Assembly (NCBI GenBank): GCA_007121015.1
Contig: SKMN01000039.1
Location: 1 to 62,777, forward strand
Source of the DNA: Coriobacteriia bacterium
Lineage (GTDB): Bacteria > Actinomycetota > Coriobacteriia > Anaerosomatales > SLCP01
Direction of reading: 5' to 3'
Length of the DNA: 62,777 bases
A program made the translations under genes and the position numbers. Under the pieces are notes generated by a model that saw nothing but the letters and a program-made list of their open reading frames with translations, had not been told where the DNA came from and ran no database searches. Positions 19,331-26,927 of the stretch are shown here, one piece after another; positions within the stretch are counted from its first letter, which is position 1, and the number at the start of each line of letters is the position of its first letter.

Positions 19331-19359
19331 TTGACACACACCCCCTCGCTGGATAAAGT
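19331..19359 (+). promoter_or_regulatory. Promoter of rplM-rpsI
   Basis: A perfect TTGACA (19331-19336) and TAAAGT (19354-19359) are separated by 17 nt in the 163-nt gap between truA and rplM. Expected transcription start is about 19,366, leaving a leader of about 65 nt. An ACACGC/GCGTGT inverted repeat (19309-19314, 19321-19326) lies just upstream of the -35 box and might end truA transcripts. Confidence 0.72.
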
Positions 19360-19365
19360 GTAAGG

Positions 19366-19401
19366 GTTCGTTTCAAGGCCCCGTGAAACCGTGACGCGAA
19401 C
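19366..19401 (+). promoter_or_regulatory. Structured rplM leader, possible L13 autoregulatory element
   Basis: Right at the predicted transcription start, GTTTCA (19370-19375) pairs with TGAAAC (19384-19389) around an 8-nt loop, and GTTC (19366-19369) pairs with GAAC (19398-19401), leaving an asymmetric 8-nt bulge (19390-19397). Firmicutes have an L13-binding leader at this place (Rfam L13_leader); similarity to that consensus was not tested, so the role is inferred from position and foldability. Confidence 0.4.
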
Positions 19402-19430
19402 ACGAAAGATCGTATCCGTTTGGAGGACCA

Positions 19431-19865
19431 TTGAAGACCTACCATGCAAAGCCGGGCGAGGTCGAGCGCGAGTGGCTGGTCGTGGACGCCAGCGACATCG
19501 TTCTGGGACGTCTCGCCAGCCAGGTGGCGCAGATCCTCAAGGGCAAGCACAAGCCTCAGTACACTCCCCATGTGGACACCGGTGACTTCGTCGTCGTCGT
19601 GAACGCCTCGAAGATCAGGCTCACCGGCAACAAGCTCGCCGACAAGTCGAAGTACCGCCACAGCGGCTTCCCGAGCGGGCTGAAAGAGATACCCATAGCC
19701 ACGATGCTCGAGAAGAACCCGGGGCGCGTCGTCCAGCTTGCCGTCAAGGGCATGCTCCCCAAGAACACGCTCGGACGCGCGATGCTCAAGAAGCTCAAAG
19801 TGTACGGAGGCCCCGATCATCCGCACGAGGCACAGAAGCCCCGTGAGATCACGCTGGAGGGTTAG
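19431..19865 (+). CDS. rplM: 50S ribosomal protein L13
   Basis: 144 residues starting at TTG 19431 with TGGAGG 5 nt upstream. L13 is an early 50S assembly protein. [40 protein letters not shown] and [20 protein letters not shown] are diagnostic. Own promoter upstream; 3 nt from rpsI. Confidence 0.97.
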   Translation: MKTYHAKPGEVEREWLVVDASDIVLGRLASQVAQILKGKHKPQYTPHVDTGDFVVVVNASKIRLTGNKLADKSKYRHSGFPSGLKEIPIATMLEKNPGRVVQLAVKGMLPKNTLGRAMLKKLKVYGGPDHPHEAQKPREITLEG

Positions 19866-19868
19866 CGC

Positions 19869-20267
19869 ATGGCTGAGAACAAGGCAGTGTACCTCGGCAC
19901 CGGGCGACGCAAGACGTCGGTGGCCCGCGTGCGCCTCGTGCCGGGAACCGGTACCTACACGATCAACGGGCGTCCTGCGGCCGATTACTTCGGCAGGGAC
20001 GCGTACCTCACCTACTTCGAGCAGCCGTTCAAGGCGACCGAGACGGTAGGCCGCTTCGACGTAGTCGCGAAGATCCACGGCGGCGGTATCTCCGGCCAGG
20101 CCGGAGCGCTGCGCCACGGTATCGCCCGTGCGCTCCTCGAGGCCGGGGACGAGTACCGCGGCGACCTCAAGCGCGCCGGGCTGCTCCGTCGCGACCCGCG
20201 CATGGTCGAGCGCAAGAAGTACGGACTCAAGAAGGCCCGCAAGCGCCCGCAGTTCTCCAAGCGTTAG
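19869..20267 (+). CDS. rpsI: 30S ribosomal protein S9
   Basis: 132 residues. The C-terminal tail of S9 reaches the P-site tRNA anticodon. [31 protein letters not shown] and the basic ending [12 protein letters not shown] with the terminal Lys-Arg are present. Forms the usual rplM-rpsI pair. Confidence 0.97.
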   Translation: MAENKAVYLGTGRRKTSVARVRLVPGTGTYTINGRPAADYFGRDAYLTYFEQPFKATETVGRFDVVAKIHGGGISGQAGALRHGIARALLEAGDEYRGDLKRAGLLRRDPRMVERKKYGLKKARKRPQFSKR

Positions 20268-20292
20268 GCCTGGCGCATCAAGATGCGAACGT

Positions 20293-20320
20293 CGGGACCC
20301 GTCCACCGTGGCGGGTCCCG
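20293..20320 (+). terminator. Terminator after rplM-rpsI
   Basis: CGGGACCCG (20293-20301) pairs with CGGGTCCCG (20312-20320) across a 10-nt loop that can itself close partly (CCAC/GTGG). It is followed by TGCGTTT, a weak T-tract. It lies between rpsI and glmM. Confidence 0.65.
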
Positions 20321-20346
20321 TGCGTTTCGAGGGAGAGGAACCTAAG

Positions 20347-21681
20347 ATGACGCGTTTGTTCGGCACCGACGGCGTTCGCGGCATAGCGAACGCGGACCTG
20401 ACCCCCGAACTGGCGTTCCGCCTCGGGGAGGCCGCAGGTCATTTCCTCGGCGACAAGGGTAGGGGCCGTATCGTCGTGGGCCGGGACACCCGGCGCTCTG
20501 GTGACATGCTCGAAGCCGCTCTCGTCGCGGGGGTCTGCTCGGGAGGGGCCGATGCGCTCGTGCTCGGTGTGGCGCCCACCCCCGCCGTGGCCTACCTGAC
20601 CCGGGAGCTCGGTGCCGACGGCGGGGTCGTCATCTCGGCCTCGCATAACCCCGCTCCGTACAACGGCATCAAGCTCTTCAGCCGTGAGGGCTTCAAGCTT
20701 CCTGACGAACTCGAGGACGAGATCGAGGAGTTCATCGTCACCGAACGCGATTGGGAGCGGCCGACCGGTGCGGCCGTGGGACGTGTCCGGGTGCTCGAGG
20801 ACGGTGTCGCGCGTTACGTCAACCACGCCATCGACGCCATCGAGGGCGACCTGACCGGCATGACGATCGCAGTGGACTGCGGCCACGGTGCCGCCTCGGT
20901 CGCGACGCCCGCCACACTCGAGGAGCTCGGTGCGACGGTCATCACGCTCAACTGCGAGTGGGACGGGATGGACATCAACGACGGATGCGGCTCGACGGAC
21001 CTCAACCCCCTCACCGAGATCGTCCGTTCGCACGAGGTCGACTTCGGCATCGCTCACGACGGCGACGCCGATCGCGTGATCGCGGTCGATGAGACCGGTG
21101 CGGAGATCGACGGCGACGTCATCATGGCCATCTGCGCGACGCACATGAAGCAGCGGGGCACGCTCGCGGGCGATACGGTCGTGAGCACCGTCATGTGCAA
21201 CCTCGGCTTCGAGGTCGCGATGCGCGAGCACGGCATCACGCTCGTCAAGACCAAGGTCGGCGACAGGTACGTGCTCGAGCAGCTCCAGTCCTCCGGCGCC
21301 GTGCTCGGTGGCGAGCAGTCCGGCCACATCATCTTCATGAAGCATGCCACCACAGGCGACGGACTCATCACCGCGCTCAAGCTCGCCGAGGTCATGCGCG
21401 CGACCGGCAAGCCGCTATCGGAGTTGAGCCGCGTCATGACCCGCTACCCGCAGGTGCTTGTCAACGTGTCCGTCGCCGACAAGGGGCGGCTCGGAGCGAG
21501 CGCCGCGATCGCCGAGGCGGTGCACGCCGCGGAGGCGCGCCTCGGTTCCGAAGGGCGCGTGCTTGTGCGCGCGAGCGGGACCGAGCCGCTCGTGCGCGTC
21601 ATGGCCGAGGCGTCCGACGCGCAGGCCGCATCAGGGGTCGTCGACGAGATCGTAGCGGTGGTCAGCGCCGAACTCGGCTGA
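20347..21681 (+). CDS. glmM: Phosphoglucosamine mutase
   Basis: 444 residues, normal for GlmM, which turns glucosamine-6-phosphate into glucosamine-1-phosphate for UDP-GlcNAc and peptidoglycan synthesis. The catalytic phosphoserine is Ser99 in VVISASHNPAPYNGIK; the metal loop DGDADRVIAVDE and the C-terminal phosphate site RASGTEPLVRVMAEA are intact. ATG 20347 follows GGGAGAGGAA. It lies just upstream of glmS, whose product supplies its substrate, with one small gene between. Confidence 0.96.
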   Translation: MTRLFGTDGVRGIANADLTPELAFRLGEAAGHFLGDKGRGRIVVGRDTRRSGDMLEAALVAGVCSGGADALVLGVAPTPAVAYLTRELGADGGVVISASHNPAPYNGIKLFSREGFKLPDELEDEIEEFIVTERDWERPTGAAVGRVRVLEDGVARYVNHAIDAIEGDLTGMTIAVDCGHGAASVATPATLEELGATVITLNCEWDGMDINDGCGSTDLNPLTEIVRSHEVDFGIAHDGDADRVIAVDETGAEIDGDVIMAICATHMKQRGTLAGDTVVSTVMCNLGFEVAMREHGITLVKTKVGDRYVLEQLQSSGAVLGGEQSGHIIFMKHATTGDGLITALKLAEVMRATGKPLSELSRVMTRYPQVLVNVSVADKGRLGASAAIAEAVHAAEARLGSEGRVLVRASGTEPLVRVMAEASDAQAASGVVDEIVAVVSAELG

Positions 21682-21700
21682 CGGTGGAAAGAGGAGCACC

Positions 21701-22069
21701 ATGAGCGAGTACATCGAGGTAATGGGTTTCGATGAGTTGAGCGACGGCGAGATGGTCTCCTTCGAGGTCGACGGCGACCGCCTCCTCCTGGCCCGAGCCG
21801 GCACCGAGGTGTATGCGGCCGATGCGCACTGTCCCCACCTCCACGGCCGCCTCGACGAAGGAGAACTGGAGGGGACGATCGTGACGTGTCCCCGCCACGG
21901 GTCCCAGTTCGACCTGGCCGACGGGAGCGTCGTGCGCTGGACGGACTTCGACGGCGTGGTGAAGAGTCTTACCGAACTGGTCCGTCATCCCCGGCCGCTG
22001 AGGGTGTACGAGACGCTCATCGAGGACGGGAAGGTCTTCGTGGGCGCACAGAAGCAGCCGCCACGGTGA
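21701..22069 (+). CDS. Small Rieske-type [2Fe-2S] ferredoxin-like protein
   Basis: 122 residues, cytoplasmic (no signal or membrane segment). The Rieske ligands are complete: C44-P-H46 and C63-P-R-H66, separated by 16 residues, in CPHLHGRLDEGELEGTIVTC. It resembles the ferredoxin subunit of ring-hydroxylating dioxygenases or the small NirD-like family, but no oxygenase, reductase or nitrite reductase gene is nearby, so the partner is unknown. It is 19 nt after glmM with GAGGAG before ATG 21701, and so is probably co-transcribed with it. Confidence 0.87.
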   Translation: MSEYIEVMGFDELSDGEMVSFEVDGDRLLLARAGTEVYAADAHCPHLHGRLDEGELEGTIVTCPRHGSQFDLADGSVVRWTDFDGVVKSLTELVRHPRPLRVYETLIEDGKVFVGAQKQPPR

Positions 22070-22090
22070 GCGCGCGTGGTGCGCGCTTGG

Positions 22091-22096
22091 TATAAT
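22091..22096 (+). promoter_or_regulatory. -10 box of the glmS promoter
   Basis: A perfect TATAAT, preceded by TTGG, lies 22 nt after the Rieske gene. No good -35 box is at 16-18 nt upstream, where the sequence is GC-rich. Transcription would start near 22,103, about 55 nt before the predicted ribozyme cleavage site. Confidence 0.6.
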
Positions 22097-22156
22097 CTCG
22101 CGCAAGTCGGCGACGAGAGGAGTTGGTGCCTGGCACGGACCGTACGAGTTCTGCGA

Positions 22157-22300
22157 AGCGCCAGGACTGACGCGGGCGACACGGTGTCAGTCGACGAGGA
22201 GAGAGCTGATCGAAACACTCGGCGGATGGCTCTCCGGCCTGACCGGAGTCGTGACGTCACCGACAAAACCCGCGGGCGATCGCGGGGACAAAGCGGTGGC
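22157..22300 (+). ncRNA. glmS ribozyme (glucosamine-6-phosphate-activated self-cleaving RNA)
   Basis: The 366-nt leader of glmS holds a sequence that matches the glmS ribozyme core. Cleavage is expected between A22157 and G22158, before GCGCC (22158-22162). Stem P1 is GACTGAC/GTCAGTC (22165-22171, 22186-22192), followed by the invariant GACGAGGA (22193-22200). GAGAGC pairs with GCTCTC (22201-22206, 22229-22234), enclosing ATCGAA and TCGGCGGATG, both conserved; GGCG there can form the pseudoknot with GCGCC. The stabilising part is also present: CACCG/CGGTG (22258-22262, 22294-22298) around CCCGCG/CGCGGG (22269-22274, 22281-22286) and ACAAAG (22288-22293). The known ribozyme uses glucosamine-6-phosphate, the GlmS product, as cofactor and destabilises its own mRNA. 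Identification is by eye against the Bacillus subtilis element. Confidence 0.92.
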
Positions 22301-22334
22301 GGACCGGTATCCCCTCTTATGCGTGGGTCCCTCA

Positions 22335-22355
22335 CGTGCCCCGTTCCTCGGCACG
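22335..22355 (+). other. Hairpin between glmS ribozyme and glmS start
   Basis: CGTGCC (22335-22340) pairs with GGCACG (22350-22355) over a 9-nt loop. It lies in the 135 nt between the ribozyme and the glmS ATG, which otherwise shows nothing recognisable. It may shape the 5' end left after cleavage or be chance. Confidence 0.25.
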
Positions 22356-22435
22356 CACGCGCCTAAGACCCCCAGTCATGCATGCTGCCGGTCGCGGTAC
22401 TCGTCGCGCCGGAAACGAGAAAGGCACCTGAGCCT

Positions 22436-24262
22436 ATGTGTGGAATCGTCGGATACATCGGACCCCGCCAGGCGAGCGACGTGCTGCTCGGTGGATTGGC
22501 CCGGCTCGAGTACCGCGGGTACGACTCGGCCGGTGTCGCGATCATCAACAGCGCCGAGATCGATGTCGTGCGCCGTGTCGGGAAACTCGTCAACCTGAGT
22601 GAGGCGATCGCCGCCACGCCGATCCCTGGCACGGTCGGCATCGGGCACACCCGGTGGGCGACCCACGGACGCCCCAGCGAGGAGAACGCCCACCCCCACA
22701 TCGACTGCACCGGCAGGATCGCGGTCGTGCACAACGGCATCATCGAGAACTACCTCGAACTGCGCGAGGAGCTTGCGCAGGCGGGACACATCCTGCGCAG
22801 CGAGACCGACACCGAGACCGTCGCGCACCTCGTCGAGGCGTACTACGACGGCGATCTCGTCGAAGCCGTCAGCAAGACCATCGAGCGACTCGACGGTGCG
22901 TATGCGCTCGGGGTCGTGCACCTCGACAGTCCCGGGACGCTCGTTGCCGCGCGCAAGGACTCGCCGCTCATCATCGGTGTGGGCGAGGGCGAAAGCATCG
23001 TGGCGAGCGATATCCCTGCCGTCCTCGAGTACACGCGTGAGGTGCTCGTGCTGGCCGATGGGCAGATCGCCAAGGTCACCGCCGAGGGCATCACCGTGAC
23101 CGATCTTGTCGGCACCGAGGTCGAGCCGGAGATGATCCACGTCGAGTGGGACCTCGAGGCGGCCGAGAAGGGCGGGTTCGAGGACTTCATGCTCAAGGAG
23201 ATATACGAGCAGCCGAAAGCCATCCGGGAGACGCTCAGGGGTCGCATGGGAGCCGACGGCCAGATCCAGCTTTCCGAGCTCCAGATGTCACCCGAACAGG
23301 TGGTCGCGATCGACCGGGTCTTCATCCTGGCGTGCGGGACCTCGTACCACGCGGGCATCGTCGCCAAGAGCCTCATCGAGCAGTGGGCGCGCATACCCGT
23401 CGAGGTCGAGGTATCGAGCGAGTTCCGCTACTCGGACCCGATCGTCGATGACGAGACGCTCGTCGTGGCGATCACGCAGTCTGGCGAGACCGCCGACACG
23501 CTCGCCGGCGTGCGTGAGGCGCGCGAGCGCGGCGCGAAGGTCATCGCGATAACCAACGTGGTCGGCTCACGCGTGACCCGCGAGTCCGACGGCGTGCTCT
23601 ACACGCACGCGGGCCCGGAGATCGGTGTGGCGGCCACCAAGACGTTCACCGCCCAGATCGCCGCGCTTACCGTGCTCGCACTGAAGCTCGCGCAGGCCAA
23701 AGGGATGTTGCCCGACGAGCGTGTCGAGAACCTGTGGGTCGAGCTCACCCGTGTGCCCGACATCGTCGAGGCGATCCTCGAGGACCTGCAGGCGATCGAC
23801 GATTGCGCGGCGGCCTACACTGACGTGTACTCCACGCTCTTCCTCGGCAGGGGCATCGGCGTACCCGTGGCGATGGAGGGGGCGCTCAAGCTTAAGGAGA
23901 TCAGCTACATCCACGCCGAGGCGTACGCCGCCGGCGAGATGAAACACGGGCCGATCGCGCTGATCAGCGAAGACGTCCCGGTCGTTGTCGTGGCGACGCA
24001 GGGAGCGACGTACGAGAAGGTGGTGAGCAACATCCAGGAGGTCCGCGCGCGCGGGGCCGAGGTGATCGCGGTCGCAACGCACGGGGACGACTCGATCCGT
24101 TCGCACGCGGAGCACGTGCTCTACATCCCCGCCACGCCCGAGGCGCTCTCCGCCATACCTGCGACGCTACCGCTCCAGGTGCTTGCGTACCGGATCGCCA
24201 AGCTACGCGGGTGCAACGTCGACCAGCCGCGTAACCTCGCCAAGTCCGTCACGGTGGAGTAG
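22436..24262 (+). CDS. glmS: Glutamine-fructose-6-phosphate aminotransferase (isomerizing)
   Basis: 608 residues, normal length. It makes glucosamine-6-phosphate from fructose-6-phosphate and glutamine, the first step to UDP-GlcNAc. Cys2 of MCGIVGYIGPRQ is the glutaminase nucleophile, with TRWATHGRPSEENAHPH downstream; two SIS domains follow (ACGTSYHAGIVAKSLIEQWA and GRGIGVPVAMEGALKLKEIS), and the invariant ending RNLAKSVTVE. ATG 22436 is fixed by the catalytic Cys2. Probably controlled by the ribozyme in its leader. acpS starts 3 nt later. Confidence 0.97.
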   Translation: MCGIVGYIGPRQASDVLLGGLARLEYRGYDSAGVAIINSAEIDVVRRVGKLVNLSEAIAATPIPGTVGIGHTRWATHGRPSEENAHPHIDCTGRIAVVHNGIIENYLELREELAQAGHILRSETDTETVAHLVEAYYDGDLVEAVSKTIERLDGAYALGVVHLDSPGTLVAARKDSPLIIGVGEGESIVASDIPAVLEYTREVLVLADGQIAKVTAEGITVTDLVGTEVEPEMIHVEWDLEAAEKGGFEDFMLKEIYEQPKAIRETLRGRMGADGQIQLSELQMSPEQVVAIDRVFILACGTSYHAGIVAKSLIEQWARIPVEVEVSSEFRYSDPIVDDETLVVAITQSGETADTLAGVREARERGAKVIAITNVVGSRVTRESDGVLYTHAGPEIGVAATKTFTAQIAALTVLALKLAQAKGMLPDERVENLWVELTRVPDIVEAILEDLQAIDDCAAAYTDVYSTLFLGRGIGVPVAMEGALKLKEISYIHAEAYAAGEMKHGPIALISEDVPVVVVATQGATYEKVVSNIQEVRARGAEVIAVATHGDDSIRSHAEHVLYIPATPEALSAIPATLPLQVLAYRIAKLRGCNVDQPRNLAKSVTVE

Positions 24263-24265
24263 AGC

Positions 24266-24808
24266 ATGGCTGTCACCGGCCTCGGGGTGGATATCGTCGA
24301 GATCGACCGCATGCGTGCGGCACTCGAGCGCACGCCGCGCATGCGCGAGCGTCTCTTCAGCGCCGAGGAGCGTGCGTACTGCGACGCACGCCGCAAGCCC
24401 GAGATCCACTACGCGATGCGCTTCGCGGCAAAAGAGGCGGTGCTCAAGGCGCTCGGGACCGGGTTTTCCGGGATGCGCTTCACCGACGTCGAGGTCGCGC
24501 GCGACGACCGGGGCCGCCCTGTACCCCGGCTTTCCGGCCGGGCCGCCGAGGTGGCCGAGGAACGTGGCATCGTAGAGATGCACCTCTCGCTCTCGTTCAC
24601 GCACTCCACTGCGGTCGCCTCGGCTGTCGCAGTCACCGCTGAGGGCCGTCCGCAACCCAAGGAGACGCCCCGCGACCCGATGGCCGAGCTTGCCGCGTCG
24701 TTCAAGGAGGCGCGGGCACTGCTCGACGAGGTAGATGCGATCGACGATGGCCACGCGGTCGACGACGTCGACGAGGTCGAGGACGGGGATACACCAGATA
24801 CAAGGTGA
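24266..24808 (+). CDS. acpS: Holo-[acyl-carrier-protein] synthase with acidic C-terminal tail
   Basis: 180 residues, about 50 more than usual. The enzyme moves 4'-phosphopantetheine from CoA to acyl carrier protein. GVDIVEIDRM (metal ligand Asp9) and FAAKEAVLKALGTG (Glu57) are intact, and the normal fold ends at about residue 128 (SAVAVTAEG). Residues 131-180 form a proline-poor, strongly acidic tail rich in Asp, Glu and Val with short DNA repeats. Tail role unknown. It follows glmS by 3 nt and probably is in the same transcript. Confidence 0.93.
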   Translation: MAVTGLGVDIVEIDRMRAALERTPRMRERLFSAEERAYCDARRKPEIHYAMRFAAKEAVLKALGTGFSGMRFTDVEVARDDRGRPVPRLSGRAAEVAEERGIVEMHLSLSFTHSTAVASAVAVTAEGRPQPKETPRDPMAELAASFKEARALLDEVDAIDDGHAVDDVDEVEDGDTPDTR

Positions 24809-24857
24809 GCGCCGGGGACTGACGAGGCGCTCGCCACGTCGATGACGGGAGGCATTC

Positions 24858-26390
24858 GTGATATACGCCCTGGACGCGATGCGCGCACGACGCGCCGAGG
24901 AGCGTGCGGTCGCCGAGCACGGACTGGACGTGGAGACCCTCATGCAGCGGGCAGGCACGGTCATCGCCGAGGAGGTCGGGTGCCGGGCGCCGTACGGGTC
25001 GATCACGGTCGTCGCCGGAGCGGGTAACAACGGCGGTGACGGCTGGGTCGCGGCCCGCGAGCTCGCGGGCCGTGGGCGCAGCGTGACGGTGGTGACGGCG
25101 GAGCCCCCTGAGGCCATCGAGGGGGTCGCGGGCGATGCGGCGCGTTCGGCCGCCGGCGCAGGCGTCGATGTGCAGGTGGTCGGGACCGAGACGCTCGCCA
25201 CCGATGCCTTCATCGGGAGCGCGGTCGTGATAGACGCGCTGTTCGGTATCGGCTTCTCGGGTCCGATGAGGGAACCGTACGACACGTGGATCGATGCGAT
25301 CGACGCTTCCGGGGCGCTCGTCGTGTCCGCCGACGTCCCCTCCGGGATCGACGCGTCGACAGGCGCCGTGAGCGGTCGTGCCGTGCGCGCCGACGTGACG
25401 GTGACGTTCTCGGCGCCCAAGGTCGGTACGATCGTCTACCCGGGTGCCGAGTTCGCCGGTGAGCTCGTCGTCGCCGATATCGGGATACCGATGGGGTTGC
25501 TCGGCGGCGCCGGGGACCCGGAGGTGTGGGACGTCGGTGAGTATCGCTCGCACGTGCCTCGGCCGGCGCCCGATGCACACAAGAACACCCGCGGCCGCGT
25601 GTTGATCGTCGCCGGTTCGGGGGCGTTCCCCGGCGCGGCGGCTCTGACGGCGATGGGCGCGCAACGCATGGGGGCGGGATATGTCACCGTCGCTGCGCCC
25701 CAGTCGGTGGTGGCTGTGCTGCAAACGAAGCTCACCTCGGCCATCGTGATGGGGTTGCCCGAGAACCCGTCGCAGACCGTTGCTGAGGGTGTGACCGACG
25801 CGATCCTCGATATAGCACAGGATTTCGATGCGGTCGTGCTCGGTCCGGGGATGACCGTCGCCCACGGCGCGGTCGACGTCGCACGGGCGCTCGTGGGATC
25901 CCTTGCGATGCCGCTCGTGCTCGACGCCGACGGCCTGAACGCCCTCGTCGACTCGATCGACGTGGTCACCGGCCGGTCGGCTCCCACCGTCATCACACCG
26001 CACCCGGGCGAACTCGCACGTCTGCTCGACGTGACGCCGGCGTCGGTGCAATCGGATAGACTATCGTATGGGAGAGAACTGAGTGGCGAGCAGCTCGCCT
26101 GCGTGCTCAAAGGCGCACATACCGTGGTGAGCGGTAAGGGACGGCAGGTCGTCACGTTGGCTGGCAATCCCGGGCTCGCGACCGCGGGCACGGGCGACGT
26201 GCTTGCCGGCATGATCGGTGCGCTGCTCGCCCAAGGTCTTGAATCGTTCGAAGCCGGCGCGCTCGGCGCGTATCTGCACGCACGGGCGGGGGATCACGCG
26301 GCGGCCAAGTTGACCACGCTTTCCGTGGTCGCCGAGGACGTGCCGGGGTTCCTTCCGGCTGCGATCCGGGAGCTCGACGAGACCGTGTGA
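24858..26390 (+). CDS. nnr: Bifunctional NAD(P)H-hydrate epimerase / ADP-dependent dehydratase
   Basis: 510 residues. It repairs hydrated NADH and NADPH. N-terminal epimerase domain (YjeF_N, about 1-210) has VVAGAGNNGGDGWVAARELA and the substrate-site VVSADVPSGIDASTG; C-terminal dehydratase (YjeF_C, about 225-505) has VITPHPGELARLLD and the ATP/ADP-site GLATAGTGDVLAGMIGALLA. GTG 24858 follows GGGAGGC. The acpS-nnr-alr order is common in Gram-positive bacteria. Confidence 0.95.
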   Translation: MIYALDAMRARRAEERAVAEHGLDVETLMQRAGTVIAEEVGCRAPYGSITVVAGAGNNGGDGWVAARELAGRGRSVTVVTAEPPEAIEGVAGDAARSAAGAGVDVQVVGTETLATDAFIGSAVVIDALFGIGFSGPMREPYDTWIDAIDASGALVVSADVPSGIDASTGAVSGRAVRADVTVTFSAPKVGTIVYPGAEFAGELVVADIGIPMGLLGGAGDPEVWDVGEYRSHVPRPAPDAHKNTRGRVLIVAGSGAFPGAAALTAMGAQRMGAGYVTVAAPQSVVAVLQTKLTSAIVMGLPENPSQTVAEGVTDAILDIAQDFDAVVLGPGMTVAHGAVDVARALVGSLAMPLVLDADGLNALVDSIDVVTGRSAPTVITPHPGELARLLDVTPASVQSDRLSYGRELSGEQLACVLKGAHTVVSGKGRQVVTLAGNPGLATAGTGDVLAGMIGALLAQGLESFEAGALGAYLHARAGDHAAAKLTTLSVVAEDVPGFLPAAIRELDETV

Positions 26391-26455
26391 CGCACGAAGA
26401 CGACTGACGGACACATCGCGACGGCGTCGCCGCGGTGACTAGGGAAGGAGCACGG

Positions 26456-26920
26456 ATGGCGGAGCAGACCGTTCGCAAGATCATGACAGCAGACCCGGTC
26501 ACGGTGGATCCCGACATGACGGTGACCGAGGCGGCCCGTCTCATGGTCGACCGAAGCATCGGCGCTCTTCCAGTGGTCGAAGACGAGGCGCTGATCGGCA
26601 TCGTGACCGAGGGCGACCTCATAATGCAGGACGTGAAACTCGAATTCCCGACCTACCTGCACCTGCTCGATGGTTACGTACTCTATCCGGGCGCGACGGC
26701 GCGATTCGAGAACGAGTTGAAGAAGGCGGTCGCGGCTTCGGTGCGTGACGTCATGACCCCCGAGCCACTCGCGATCCAGGCGGATGCATCGGTCGAGGAC
26801 GCGGCGACATTGCTCGTCGATCGTGACGTGAGCCGACTGCCCGTGCTCGACGGTGAGCGGCTCGTCGGCATCGTGAGCAAGTCCGATGTCGTCCGCTCGC
26901 TTATCAACCAAGCCGAGTAG
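26456..26920 (+). CDS. Stand-alone CBS-domain pair protein
   Basis: 154 residues with two CBS motifs (about 1-58 and 88-150): IMTADPVTVDPDMTVTEAAR with SIGALPVVEDEALIGIVTEG, then VMTPEPLAIQADASVEDAAT with DVSRLPVLDGERLVGIVSKS. Such pairs bind adenine nucleotides (AMP, ATP, or SAM) and act as sensors or regulatory partners. No catalytic domain. ATG 26456 follows GGAAGGAGC. Lies between nnr and alr, 7 nt before alr, in the same likely transcript; target unknown. Confidence 0.9.
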   Translation: MAEQTVRKIMTADPVTVDPDMTVTEAARLMVDRSIGALPVVEDEALIGIVTEGDLIMQDVKLEFPTYLHLLDGYVLYPGATARFENELKKAVAASVRDVMTPEPLAIQADASVEDAATLLVDRDVSRLPVLDGERLVGIVSKSDVVRSLINQAE

Positions 26921-26927
26921 ACCTCCG

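Noticed and set aside
24203-26051. Long antisense frames over acpS and nnr
   Set aside because: Same GC-shadow effect; both sense genes have full sets of catalytic motifs.
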